DNA from: Parvibaculum sp041688015
GTDB taxonomy: Bacteria > Pseudomonadota > Alphaproteobacteria > Parvibaculales > Parvibaculaceae
Reading direction: 5' to 3'
DNA length: 64,000 nucleotides
NCBI GenBank assembly: GCA_041688015.1
Contig: JBDNIY010000010.1
Location: 104,570 to 168,569, forward strand
Under the pieces are notes generated by a model, which saw nothing but the letters and a program-made list of their open reading frames with translations, was not told the origin of the DNA and did no database searches. Position numbers and translations under genes: made by a program. This document shows positions 53,834 through 62,438 of this stretch, piece after piece. Position 1 is the first letter of the stretch; each line of letters starts with the position of its first letter.

Positions 53834-54330
53834 TTGCCGCGTTGCTCCGCTTCGCGCTCGGCCCAATCGAGCGCCTGTTGCGGCAAACGCTTCCGCGCCG
53901 TGGCGATGCGCTTTTTGAGCGCGCGCTGCTGGAGTTCGAGAGTAACCAGCTCGGCAACGGCGGTTGCTTCGCCCGGCATCGCCTTGAAACCGCAGGCGTC
54001 GGCAATCAGTGTGACAAGCCGTGTGTCGCAGGTGGCGAGGATGAGCGCGGGCAAGGCTTCAAGGGGAAAGCGCCAATCTTCGGCGCTCGGTGCTGTGTAG
54101 CGATCCAGCATGTTCTTCGTAATGTCGCGTCCGGTCACCCGCGACATTACGGTGGCGACCGCATAGCGGTCACCCGCGCCATGCTCTTTTGCATAAGCCA
54201 GAGCATCCGCAAGGCTTTCACGAATTGCCGAGGCAAAATGTGGGCCGCTCATCGGTGCAGTCGGCCCGTCGAAAAAGCTAGCTTGATCGGGTGCGGAAAC
54301 TGTGCGGCTGTTCCGCTTTCCGATGTTCAT
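53830..54330 (-). CDS. Conserved Mu-like early protein between Ner and A
   Basis: A 166-aa protein with HFASAIRESLADALAYAKEHGAGDRYAVATVMSRVTGRDITKNMLDRYTAPS, which reads as a DNA-binding-like helical domain, then a C-terminal helix rich in Lys, Arg and Ala. It is widespread in this spot in Mu-like phages of alphaproteobacteria. No known function. It overlaps both neighbours by 4 bp. Confidence 0.65.
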   Translation of the reverse strand: MNIGKRNSRTVSAPDQASFFDGPTAPMSGPHFASAIRESLADALAYAKEHGAGDRYAVATVMSRVTGRDITKNMLDRYTAPSAEDWRFPLEALPALILATCDTRLVTLIADACGFKAMPGEATAVAELVTLELQQRALKKRIATARKRLPQQALDWAEREAEQRGK

Positions 54331-54644
54331 GCCACACCGCGATTTTCAACATTGCAGGCGGGGACGGCGCTGCTACGATTGCGGGGCTTCGTTTGATTGA
54401 GTCTCTCACCCGAACGATTGAAACGGTCTGCGAAGAGGTCGCACGCCCTTAAGCCAAGGCGGTCGGCGATAACTTCTTCAAGGTGGCTCGATGGGGTAAG
54501 CAGTGCGTTAGCGACGGCTGTCGCTGAGACGTTCTCAGCGCAGGCGATTGAGGTGAGCGAGACGCCTCGAATTTTGAGTTGATAGAGTATCCACGCCCGC
54601 CTCACAGCGGGTTCTTTTGGAATGTCTGCGGTTGCAATCTTCAT
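54327..54644 (-). CDS. Ner-like DNA-binding protein
   Basis: A 105-aa protein with the Nlp/Ner HTH pattern: RRAWILYQLKIRGVSLTSIACAENVSATAVANAL, then EEVIADRLGLRACDLFADRF. Ner turns down the early promoter after infection. It is the first gene of the leftward early operon, with GAGGA before the ATG. Confidence 0.85.
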   Translation of the reverse strand: MKIATADIPKEPAVRRAWILYQLKIRGVSLTSIACAENVSATAVANALLTPSSHLEEVIADRLGLRACDLFADRFNRSGERLNQTKPRNRSSAVPACNVENRGVA

Positions 54645-54670
54645 AAATTCCTCGATTGGTTAACGAGTTT

Positions 54671-54793
54671 AATAGAACGTAATTACGTTTATTCGTCAAC
54701 CTAATTAAGTCGTCAGACTTCGCGGTCAGCCTAATTAAGTCTGAAATTGATCTAACTTATTGAATAAAAAGGGAAAATAAACGTAATGACGTT
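54671..54793. promoter_or_regulatory. Divergent early promoter / operator region of the prophage
   Basis: Leftward promoter: -35 TTGACG (54699-54694) and -10 TCTATT (54676-54671), 17-bp spacer. Candidate operators are a perfect 14-bp palindrome AACGTAATTACGTT (54676-54689) in that spacer, a one-mismatch copy (54780-54793), and two copies of CCTAATTAAGTC exactly 30 bp apart (54700 and 54730). Another dyad, AAGTC-N4-GACTT, is at 54707-54720. Repressor and Ner should compete here. Confidence 0.7.
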
Positions 54794-54820
54794 ATATTGC
54801 AGCTGGTCAGAGTACCGCCC

Positions 54821-55303
54821 ATGAACGATGACGACGAAATTTCGTTGCTTCAAACGAGGATAAGACAGGCGATTGACCTGATTGGAGGCTCTGTCGCGGA
54901 AATGTCGCGGAGGTCTGACGTGCCTGCGACAACAATTCAGAGCTACTTGTCGGCACAGCGTTCAGAGCCAGGCGTCCTGAAACTCGCAAAAATGGCAAGG
55001 GCGGCTGGAGTGCCGCTCGAATGGCTTGCAACTGGACAAGGCGAAATGCTTCCCGGTCAAAAAACGGCGGAAACGCTGGTGAATACATACAGAGAAGAGA
55101 TTGATACGGTGCGTTTTGGGGTTGTCTATGCCGCCGTTGAAGCCGTGTTCAACGAGCTAAAGAGCGCGGCAGCGCCCGAGTTTCGAGGCGAGGCGTCGGC
55201 GCTGATCTATGAGAGTCTTCGGTACATAGAGGGCGAAGCAGAGTTTCGCGGTGGGTTGATGGGGCAGGTAAATAGATTGCGCAGAGAGCTGCGCGAAAAG
55301 TGA
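54821..55303 (+). CDS. Prophage repressor (c-like, XRE HTH)
   Basis: A 160-aa protein with an N-terminal HTH (IRQAIDLIGGSVAEMSRRSDVPATTIQSYLSAQ, then LKLAKMARAAGVPLEWLATGQG), as in cI/C2-like repressors. There is no S24 peptidase domain. The C-terminal half is helical and may dimerise. It is transcribed away from ner toward the prophage left end, as expected. ATG 54821 fits the family start; an in-frame upstream start adds eight residues and lies inside the operator. Confidence 0.82.
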   Translation: MNDDDEISLLQTRIRQAIDLIGGSVAEMSRRSDVPATTIQSYLSAQRSEPGVLKLAKMARAAGVPLEWLATGQGEMLPGQKTAETLVNTYREEIDTVRFGVVYAAVEAVFNELKSAAAPEFRGEASALIYESLRYIEGEAEFRGGLMGQVNRLRRELREK

Positions 55304-55374
55304 TCAATTCCGCGCAATCCTAGTATCAAAACGCGCGCCGAAAATGTGCACTATTGCGCAGAACTGCTCATTTA

Positions 55375-55504
55375 GTGCCAAAGCAAAACCCGCCGAAAAA
55401 TTCTCGCGGCGGGCTGTTAAGTCTCGGAAGTCATTAGGAAAAAATGCGTCGGGCCTTTTTGGTTCCTAACTTTGGCTTAGTGCCATAACGATCACCTCCC
55501 CACA
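55375..55504 (-). promoter_or_regulatory. Left end of the prophage with transposase-binding-like boxes
   Basis: On the minus strand the terminus reads TGTGGGGAGG from 55504, with GTTATGGCAC at 55489-55480, exactly 15 nt in, as at the right end. A second box, GCTTTGGCAC, is at 55384-55375. A CCCGCCG/CGGCGGG hairpin (55389-55413) lies between them and may end the repressor transcript. Confidence 0.75.
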
Positions 55505-55739
55505 TCTTCTGGGCAAAGGGGTCGCGAACGGACCTGGACCGGAGGCGGCCGTCGGTAAAGCCAGGGTTGAATATTTTTGACCCGATAAGCGGGAAGATAC
55601 GGTGTTAAGGGCCCGCGCGGCAGCAATGATGTCGATCTTATTGGGCTGCTCAATCACCCAATCTAGGACATCGCCTTAAAATGACCTATATATGAGTCAT
55701 ATCTATGTAATTTGCCTCATGTAACGGTCATTTAGGTTG

Positions 55740-56151
55740 CGACCTGAGCCCTTAAAACTCCTCCAGATTTGAGTAGAGTCCGTCTTAAGAAGGAGACGGA
55801 TGATGAAGCGATCAAGGTTCACGGAAGCCCACCCAGAATGCCTTCATCGAGAGCTTCAATGGCAAGCTCAGGGATGAACTGCTGAACGAGACTTTGTTCC
55901 GCTCACTCGATCACGCCCGCGAGACGCTTGCGATCTGGAAAGACGACTACAACCAGGTCAGGCCACACAGCTCGATTGGCAATATACCACCCACCATCTA
56001 CGCCAAGCTCAACGCCACCGTGATGCAACGGGACGGAGCGTCTGAGCAATGTGGGGGCTCCACGCCCCGTCCCGTTGCATCACCGAGCCAATCAGGCTCA
56101 AATAATCAAAGGACTCTACTTCCAGCTGGATGAAACTTCGGGCGCAGGTCA
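55740..56151 (+). mobile_element. Internally deleted IS3-family element
   Basis: About 412 bp. The ends are imperfect inverted repeats (GACCTGAGCCC ... / GGGCGCAGGTC). It keeps the start of orfA (ATGATGAAGCG at 55800) joined to the 3' part of orfB. That part reads TQNAFIESFNGKLRDE ... DYNQVRPHSSIG, the end of an IS3 integrase core. It is flanked by GTTG on both sides, a 4-bp duplication as in the IS407 group. Not autonomous. Confidence 0.8.
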
Positions 56152-56217
56152 GTTGACTTCACTGTTTGTGATACCCATAATGACTTATGAGGTGGTCAAA
56201 TTGTACAGATATGACCG

Positions 56218-56580
56218 ATGAGTAAATCAAAACAGGTCGAGACGATGCCTACGCCAAAGCGCACTTATGCACGTTACACCTCTGAGGCAATCAACTTGCT
56301 GAGCAAGGTGATCCGTCATGGGCGCAAGCAGCGGAAAATGACTGAGATGGAATTGGCCGAGCGTCTGGGAGTTGCGCGGAGCACGCTTCAGCGTCTTGAG
56401 AAGGGCGACCCCAAGGTGGAAGTCGGACTCATGTTTGAGGCCGCAGCTCTTGTCGGCGTCAAGCTGTTCGATAGTGATGAAAAGGGTATTAATACATTAT
56501 CTGGTCGCATGGATGACCGGATCGCTATTTTGCCAAAGCATATCTACAAGACCGAGAAGAAGGTCGTAGATGAGTTCTAA
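56218..56580 (+). CDS. hipB: HipB-like XRE antitoxin/repressor
   Basis: A 120-aa protein with an XRE HTH at about 26-82 (LLSKVIRHGRKQRKMTEMELAERLGVARSTLQRLEKGD). It overlaps hipA by 11 bp, the normal layout of a type II HipBA pair in which HipB binds HipA and the promoter. ATG 56218 is the longest start; ATG at residue 10 is possible. Confidence 0.85.
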   Translation: MSKSKQVETMPTPKRTYARYTSEAINLLSKVIRHGRKQRKMTEMELAERLGVARSTLQRLEKGDPKVEVGLMFEAAALVGVKLFDSDEKGINTLSGRMDDRIAILPKHIYKTEKKVVDEF

Positions 56581-57883
56581 GCTGCCAAAGTACGACGAGG
56601 CTTATGTCTGGGTTTGGTTACCAGGAGCGACCGAGCCGGTCGTCGCTGGACGCTTGAATGCCGATAACGGCCTCGTTCACTTCAACTACGGTCAGAGTTA
56701 CCTCGAACGCGAGGATGCCATCTCGCCCTACCTGCCTGAGCTACCGCTTCAGTCCGGTGAGTTGCCACTCCCTGATGGATTGACCATGCCGAGCAGTCTG
56801 CGCGATGCTGCGCCAGATGCGTGGGGACGCCGCGTCATCCTCAATCGCAAGTTCGGGGTCAAAGGAAATGAGCTCGACACCTTGGAGCTATCCGAACTGA
56901 CCTTTCTTTTGGAGTCGGGTTCAGATCGCATTGGCGCGCTCGATTTTCAGCTTTCACCTACAGAATATGTTCCTCGCTCTCCGACCAATGCAACTCTTGA
57001 AGAGTTGATAGAGTCAGCGCAGCGCGTTGAGAGGGGAATTCCGCTCTCGGCAGAGCTCGACCAAGCCCTCCATCATGGCAGTTCGATAGGCGGTGCACGG
57101 CCCAAAGCTCTGATCGAAGACGGCGCTATTAAGTATGTGGCCAAGTTCTCTTCGTCTTCAGATGTCTACAGCGTCGTCAAAGCCGAGTTCATCGCTATGC
57201 GTCTTGCGAAACTGTGCGGGATCAATACTGCGCCGGTTTCGCTCGTGAACGCCTTAGGCAAGGATGTTTTGCTAGTCGAGCGATTTGATCGAGGAAAAGT
57301 AGCTGCTGGTTGGCAGCGTCGCATGATGGTCTCGGCTCTGACTATGTTTGGCCTCGACGAAATGATGGCGCGTTACGCGAGTTACGCCGATTTGGCCGAT
57401 ATTATCCGGCATCGCTTTACCGAGCCTCGGGCAACCTTACGTGAGCTTTTCTCACGCATTGTGTTCAATATTCTCTCTGGGAACACGGACGATCACGCAC
57501 GAAACCATGCTGCGTTTTGGGATGGAAAGGCACTGACGATGACGCCTGCCTACGACATTTGTCCGCAAGGACGTGCCGGGCAGGAAGCTACTCAGGCCAT
57601 GCTCATCACTGGAGACAATCGCGCGAGCCGGATCGCAACATGCCTTGACGCAGCCCACGACTTCCTGATGTCCGAGAAGGAGGCTCTCGCAATCATTGAG
57701 GGGCAGTTGCGCTGCGTAGGGGAAGACTGGACGCTTGTTTGTGAGGAGGCCAATTTGTCGCCTACAGAGCGGAATTTTTTCTGGGGGCGCCAATTCCTCA
57801 ACCCCTACGCCTTTACCGCTCTTGAGGGTGAGGCCGCAAAGCTGGCTGTTTTGGCAGATAAATTTCGCAAGTCGGTGGGCTAG
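56570..57883 (+). CDS. hipA: HipA-like Ser/Thr kinase toxin
   Basis: A 437-aa HipA kinase. The N-terminal segment includes LPLQSGELPLPDGL, GARPKALIED forms the ATP loop, LLVERFDRG follows, and the catalytic NTDDHARNHAAF and metal-site AYDI lie near residues 300-325. HipA inactivates glutamyl-tRNA synthetase in E. coli; the target here may differ. Together with hipB it is a complete persistence or defence-type module in the island's right arm. Confidence 0.87.
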   Translation: MSSKLPKYDEAYVWVWLPGATEPVVAGRLNADNGLVHFNYGQSYLEREDAISPYLPELPLQSGELPLPDGLTMPSSLRDAAPDAWGRRVILNRKFGVKGNELDTLELSELTFLLESGSDRIGALDFQLSPTEYVPRSPTNATLEELIESAQRVERGIPLSAELDQALHHGSSIGGARPKALIEDGAIKYVAKFSSSSDVYSVVKAEFIAMRLAKLCGINTAPVSLVNALGKDVLLVERFDRGKVAAGWQRRMMVSALTMFGLDEMMARYASYADLADIIRHRFTEPRATLRELFSRIVFNILSGNTDDHARNHAAFWDGKALTMTPAYDICPQGRAGQEATQAMLITGDNRASRIATCLDAAHDFLMSEKEALAIIEGQLRCVGEDWTLVCEEANLSPTERNFFWGRQFLNPYAFTALEGEAAKLAVLADKFRKSVG

Positions 57884-57895
57884 ATATTCAATTGC

Positions 57896-58099
57896 ATGGC
57901 CTTCTTTCTTAGGTTTTGCGGCTTTTGCCCTGTGACCTGCGCCAAGAATGCTTCGATGAAACGGGGCCGCGCCGAGGAGATTCTCAGGCAGGTTCAGGAT
58001 GCCGTTCTCAAGTGGCCGAACTTTGCTAGCGAAGCGGGGGTTCCCGATGATACCGCCCAAAAGATCAGAAATGTCCAACGGACAGATATCTTGAAGTAA
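57896..58099 (+). pseudogene. HipA C-terminal fragment
   Basis: Codons from about 57958 encode a segment like the end of other HipA proteins: GRAEEILRQVQDAVLKWPNFASEAGVPDDTAQKI, ending TDILK. The preceding part (PVTCAKNASMKR) also reads like HipA. No kinase core precedes it. It is a remnant of a second hipA or a duplicated 3' end, just after the intact one. Confidence 0.55.
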
Positions 58100-58363
58100 G
58101 CCGAGCCGGACTCACGTGAACCTTTCCCCTGCTGTCCTGCGTCTTGGCGATGCGGCATAGATGGAGACCGCGGGCGATTGATGCCAAAGGGCCTCAACGG
58201 ACAGAGGTGCCACTTCTCAATCGACAACAAGCCCTAGACCATACTCAGCGTCATGAGAGGTCGTGGACTTGGCCCGAATTCACGGGCCCTTTGTTGCGTT
58301 GGCCCTAGGGCACGCGCAGCGATAAGCTGTGTAGCTATATCACCGCGCATAGGCGGAGGCGCA

Positions 58364-59056
58364 CTATTTCATTTGGAAGTCACTCTGCATCACCCACCCA
58401 GACACTTGCGCAGGCTTTTCAATCTGCACTCTGTAACGCGTCAAATCGGAGCCGGCGTTGAGGTGATACGTCTTTTGGTCAATTACTTTTGCAGTCGTAG
58501 GCTGGGCAACCGTCAGTAGAATATTTTCGTAGAGCCAGATATCGGGGGCATTTGAAACTGATGCCCCCGCTTGGAGTTGAACCGACTCGCCAACAATGGA
58601 TGGGGGGGTATGTTTTTCAGGGTGCAAATAGGCATCTGCGAATTCGTATTTCCATTCATCATCTTCATTTTTCCGCTCACCCATGGCAGCCGTATAACCT
58701 GACTTAGTTTCATCCTCTCCGATTTGATAGACTCCAACAGCTACCCGTCCACGCCCGTCACGCCGCGCTACGTCTTGTATAACTTTCTTGAGTTGTTCCT
58801 TTGATAGTCCCGGCGCGACTTTGATCTTTATCAACACTCCCTCATAAATGTCTGTCTCGCTTGCGATTTCATACATTCGCTGAATGTCGGGCTCGCTGTT
58901 TGCGACGAAGCCCATTAGAGCAATGAAGGCGACGGGAAAAAGGCCGAGAAATGAAAAAGCTGCATGGCGGTAATGTTTCGCCCGAATTTTCATGATGAAG
59001 CACCACATCAGATATCCGCATGCGGCAATTGCAATCAGGCCGATTGTTAAAGCCAT
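58364..59056 (-). CDS. Hypothetical membrane protein, 230 aa
   Basis: ATG 59056 gives MALTIGLIAIAACGYLMWC, a first membrane helix, then a second (FLGLFPVAFIALMGFV) and a soluble C-terminal domain with VLIKIKVAPGLSKEQLKKVIQDVAR and VAVGVYQIGEDE. A longer in-frame start 115 codons upstream yields implausible sequence overlapping the AlpA-like gene. No family recognised. Confidence 0.6.
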   Translation of the reverse strand: MALTIGLIAIAACGYLMWCFIMKIRAKHYRHAAFSFLGLFPVAFIALMGFVANSEPDIQRMYEIASETDIYEGVLIKIKVAPGLSKEQLKKVIQDVARRDGRGRVAVGVYQIGEDETKSGYTAAMGERKNEDDEWKYEFADAYLHPEKHTPPSIVGESVQLQAGASVSNAPDIWLYENILLTVAQPTTAKVIDQKTYHLNAGSDLTRYRVQIEKPAQVSGWVMQSDFQMK

Positions 59057-59156
59057 AAAATCGTTCTCCACGTCAGGCCATGACCACTGTTCGATGGGTA
59101 GGCATAATTCCGAATTGAGGATGCACCTTTTCTGCCTTGTTGTAAGCGATCTGACA

Positions 59157-59411
59157 TCAATCCGTGACGGCTTCGCGAGGCCTCGCGTGATGCTCCGAGC
59201 CTGGTTTTTCGGTTGTGCTACTGCGAACGTTGGTGGCGAGCCACGCGTGTAGGGCTTTGCAGGGATACATGATGGGGCCCCCGATCCGAATAAACGGCGG
59301 CCCCTTTCCGCTGACGCGCCAGTTGGCGAGCGTGCCTGTCGAGCGGCGTAAGATCGCCGCGGCCTCTTGGGAAGTGTAGGAAATATAGTCTGCGACTTCA
59401 TCGTCGTTCAT
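59157..59411 (-). CDS. AlpA-like / HTH excisionase-type protein
   Basis: An 84-aa protein with a MerR-like HTH (YTSQEAAAILRRSTGTLANWRVSGKGPPFIRIGGPIMYPCKALHAWL). This is the pattern of island directionality factors. It is the last gene before the tRNA-Thr end, transcribed away from it. It could regulate excision with the integrase at the other end, especially as the AlpA-like gene near the integrase is broken. Confidence 0.75.
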   Translation of the reverse strand: MNDDEVADYISYTSQEAAAILRRSTGTLANWRVSGKGPPFIRIGGPIMYPCKALHAWLATNVRSSTTEKPGSEHHARPREAVTD

Positions 59412-59509
59412 GGCTGTGCCCTCACGTAGCAATTCAGCCGGGGCTCATAGAGCGAAGCGGCGCGCCCGCAGTTTCGGGTTTTCGACGCTAAATGACGCGC
59501 TGGTAGCTC

Positions 59510-59528
59510 TTGGGTAGCTATCACCCAA
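59510..59528. repeat. Inverted repeat near the right island end
   Basis: TTGGGT-N7-ACCCAA at 59510-59528, about 40 bp inside the tRNA-Thr junction. It might be an integrase arm site or an operator of the AlpA-like gene. Confidence 0.4.
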
Positions 59529-59567
59529 AATGAATTAGCACTAATTTCTATAAGTCATTGAAAAGAA

Positions 59568-59643
<76 letters not shown>

Positions 59644-59752
59644 GTAATTTGCGATCTTCTACGCTACCGGCTTTTGTGAGGCAAGCCCGACCTTTGGAAG
59701 TTGGCTATGATGGCGTTGAAGCATTGCCATCTCATGAAGGGGAGCGGTCAAG

Positions 59753-60988
59753 TTGGCCATCAAAACTCAGCGGTTGGAATTCCCCGGTTCGTCGGGCGCG
59801 ACATTGGCGGGTCGTCTCGAGGTGCCTGATGGACCCGTGCGGGGCTATGCACTGTTTGCCCATTGCTTCACCTGTTCCAAGGATCTCAATGCCGTGCGCT
59901 CGATTGCTTCCGGGCTGGCGATGGAGGGGATTGCGGTTCTACGGTTTGATTTTACCGGGTTGGGGACGAGCGAAGGTGAGTTTGCCTCGACCAATTTCAC
60001 CTCAAACATTGCTGACCTGTTGTCGGCGGCTGACTATTTGCGGCAACATTTTGAGGCACCTTCTGTCTTGATCGGTCATTCGCTGGGTGGCGCGGCCGTG
60101 CTTGCTGTCGCCAAGGATGTGCCCGAGGCGCGTGCCGTGGTCACCATTGGTGCACCGGCCGATATCGGGCATGTGCTTCACAATTTGGGGGCGAGCCTCG
60201 AGGAGATCGAAGGTAAGGGTGAGGCTGTGGTCGAGATTTCTGGGCGTGCCTTCACGATACGCAAGCAGTTTGTGGAGGATGCGCGCGGGCAGGCGATACA
60301 CGATGCCGTGAAGGCGATGAAGAAGCCATTGCTCGTTCTGCATTCGCCGCTCGACGAGACTGTCGGCATCGACAACGCAACGGAAATATTTCTTGCCGCA
60401 CGGCATCCCAAGAGTTTTGTGTCGCTGGACAAGGCCGATCATCTGCTCAGTGATCCAGCCGACGCACGCTATGCCGCGCAGGTGATGTCAGGGTGGTTGG
60501 CGCACTATGTGCCGCGCTCCCTCGATGTGAGGCTCGAGGAGCATTCCGGCGTGAGCGTGAGCGAAACAGGAGGTGGCAAATTTCAAAATTTTGTATATTC
60601 CGGTGAACATCATCTGTTTGCAGATGAACCCATTAAATCTGGCGGATTGGACACCGGGCCTTCGCCCTATGATTTCCTGTCGATAGCGCTAGGGGCCTGT
60701 ACGTCCATGACCTTGCGCATGTATGCCGATTTAAAAAAACTTCCGCTGGGTCGTGTCAGCGTCGCCGTGTCGCATGACAAAATTCATGCGGAAGACTGCG
60801 CGGATTGCACGGATGAAGTGCGAGGTAGTGGTCGGCGGATTGATCTATTCAGGCGTGACATTTCGGTTGAAGGTGATGTATCGGACGAGCTGAGGGCGAA
60901 AATTCTGGAAATTGCAAACAAATGCCCTGTGCATCGCACATTGGAGGCGAGTTCTCATGTGCACACGCAGGTGACGCCTCGCGCCTAG
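59753..60988 (+). CDS. Bifunctional alpha/beta hydrolase - OsmC family protein
   Basis: A 411-aa fusion. The first 250 residues form an alpha/beta hydrolase with nucleophile elbow GHSLGG (Ser near 110) and HSPLDETV with its acid residue. The remainder is OsmC-like, with the two peroxidatic Cys seen as GACTSMTLR near 318 and KCPVHR near 394. Such fusions are common in alphaproteobacteria and probably deal with organic peroxides. The start is TTG with GGGGAG about nine bases upstream. Confidence 0.88.
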   Translation: MAIKTQRLEFPGSSGATLAGRLEVPDGPVRGYALFAHCFTCSKDLNAVRSIASGLAMEGIAVLRFDFTGLGTSEGEFASTNFTSNIADLLSAADYLRQHFEAPSVLIGHSLGGAAVLAVAKDVPEARAVVTIGAPADIGHVLHNLGASLEEIEGKGEAVVEISGRAFTIRKQFVEDARGQAIHDAVKAMKKPLLVLHSPLDETVGIDNATEIFLAARHPKSFVSLDKADHLLSDPADARYAAQVMSGWLAHYVPRSLDVRLEEHSGVSVSETGGGKFQNFVYSGEHHLFADEPIKSGGLDTGPSPYDFLSIALGACTSMTLRMYADLKKLPLGRVSVAVSHDKIHAEDCADCTDEVRGSGRRIDLFRRDISVEGDVSDELRAKILEIANKCPVHRTLEASSHVHTQVTPRA

Positions 60989-61010
60989 TTTCGTCTGATG
61001 GGATTTATGG

Positions 61011-61784
61011 ATGTCAATGATACAGGATTTGCTGACGCTGGCCGCAGGTGAGGGTAGCGACGCGGCCTTGGCGAGCGGTGCGGGGATTGTATTTTTCGCC
61101 TTTTTTGTGCGCGACTATACCGGCTTTGGGGCGTCGCTAATCGCTGTTGGTTTACTCACGATTGTCTGGCCACCCGCCCGCGTTGTGCCGGTATTTTTTG
61201 TATTAGAAGCGCTGGCCAGCGTTGCCTTGCTGCCGGGTGTGCGGCGCGAGGTGCAGTGGCGGGCCTTGATGTTGTTGTGGTGTGGGGCGGTCGTGGCCAT
61301 GCCGCTGGGGCTCTATGCGCTGGCGCATTTGCCATCTGACACTATGACGCTCCTGATTGCCGGGTTCATTGCTGTGGCGGCGAGCATCCTGCTGCTGGGC
61401 GTCAATCTCAAGTTGTCGCCGGGTCCGGCCGCAACGCTGGCGACAGGCGGTCTGGTGGGGGTGCTGAATGGCGCAACCGCGATGGGCGGGCCGCCGGCGG
61501 TTTTGTTTTTCTTTTCCAATGCCGCTGGCGTGGCCTCGGGGCGAGCGTCGTTGATCGCCTTTTTTCTCGTCCTCGACCTAGTTGCGGCGGGCTATGCCGG
61601 TGTGCAGGGACTCTATGACATGGCGCTGGCGGCGCGCATTGTGGTGTTGGCGCCGTTTATGTTGATGGGTGCCTATGCGGGTGCTCATGCGTTCGGTCTG
61701 GCTGATCCCGAGACTGTGCGGCGGGCGGCGTTGGTCATGCTGATTGTGATTGCCGCCTTTCGCTTGCTTGGAAGTGCCTTCTGA
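61011..61784 (+). CDS. TSUP-family permease (TauE/SafE-like)
   Basis: A 257-aa inner membrane protein with seven to eight hydrophobic helices and the GVLNGATAMGGPPAVLFFF motif of the sulfite exporter TauE/SafE family. It would export sulfur-containing or organic anions. It starts 22 bp after the hydrolase-OsmC gene, so they may share a transcript. Confidence 0.87.
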   Translation: MSMIQDLLTLAAGEGSDAALASGAGIVFFAFFVRDYTGFGASLIAVGLLTIVWPPARVVPVFFVLEALASVALLPGVRREVQWRALMLLWCGAVVAMPLGLYALAHLPSDTMTLLIAGFIAVAASILLLGVNLKLSPGPAATLATGGLVGVLNGATAMGGPPAVLFFFSNAAGVASGRASLIAFFLVLDLVAAGYAGVQGLYDMALAARIVVLAPFMLMGAYAGAHAFGLADPETVRRAALVMLIVIAAFRLLGSAF

Positions 61785-61826
61785 CGGCAATGTGCGGCAG
61801 TTGCTGTGTTGGGGTGAGGAAACATC

Positions 61827-62423
61827 TTGGGTAGTTTGGTTTTTTGGATTTTGGGAACTGTGCTGGTTGCTGCCGTCGTGGGTGGGCTTGCCTATGGCTT
61901 GGCCACCAAGCGGTTTGGCAAATCCGGGCCTTACTTGGTCGGTGTTCTAGGCTTTGTTGCCTTGTGGATGATCTGGCCCTATTGGGCGATTTATGACCTT
62001 CAGACCGCGCTGCTGACGGGCGACAAGGTTAGCCTTTCCTCACAGGTTGACTGGACGTCCGTGCGGGATGGTGTGCGCGAAGACCTCAAGGCGGCCTATT
62101 CCACCAAGATCGTCAATCCTGATCCGCGCCTTCAGGCGCTTGGTCAGGCGTTGAACAGCCGCGCGATCGATCAGGTGGTCGATACGCTCATCAATCCCTC
62201 TATGCTGTCTGAAGGGGCAAAGGCAAGCGGCGGCGATCTCTCCGATCCGATGGGCCAAGTGCGATATGCGTTCTTTGCAGGAAGCCCGTTGGTTTTTCGG
62301 ATGGATATTGGTGCGCGTTTTTCGACGCCGGACGAGCAGACCATCTATCTGCTGGAATGGAACCTTGGCTGGCACCTGAAGCGGATCATCGTTGCGCCTT
62401 ATCTGCTTCGGGGCGGGCTTTAA
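61827..62423 (+). CDS. DUF2939 protein, membrane-anchored
   Basis: A 198-aa protein. Two N-terminal hydrophobic stretches (LVFWILGTVLVAAVVGGLAYGLA and LVGVLGFVALWMIWPYWAIYD) lead into the DUF2939 core LQTALLTGDKVSLSSQVDWTSVRDGVREDLKA. Function unknown. Translation may start at a TTG at 61827 or at a nearby codon. Confidence 0.75.
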   Translation: MGSLVFWILGTVLVAAVVGGLAYGLATKRFGKSGPYLVGVLGFVALWMIWPYWAIYDLQTALLTGDKVSLSSQVDWTSVRDGVREDLKAAYSTKIVNPDPRLQALGQALNSRAIDQVVDTLINPSMLSEGAKASGGDLSDPMGQVRYAFFAGSPLVFRMDIGARFSTPDEQTIYLLEWNLGWHLKRIIVAPYLLRGGL

Positions 62424-62438
62424 GCCAGCCGCGTCAAT

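Larger units (their letters stand above)
21916..55504. mobile_element. Mu-like transposable prophage (about 33.6 kb)
   Basis: Complete Mu-type gene order from repressor to tail fibre. Both ends begin TGT, and each has a GTT(T/A)TGGCAC box exactly 15 nt inside. The flanks read TCTT on both sides, a 4-bp match; Mu normally duplicates 5 bp. It is inserted in the tRNA-Thr island. All core head, tail, lysis and transposition genes are open. Confidence 0.88.

Noticed and set aside
55466..55657. 63-aa minus-strand frame crossing the prophage left end
   Set aside because: It runs across the deduced phage-host junction, so it is chimeric; no start signal or family.
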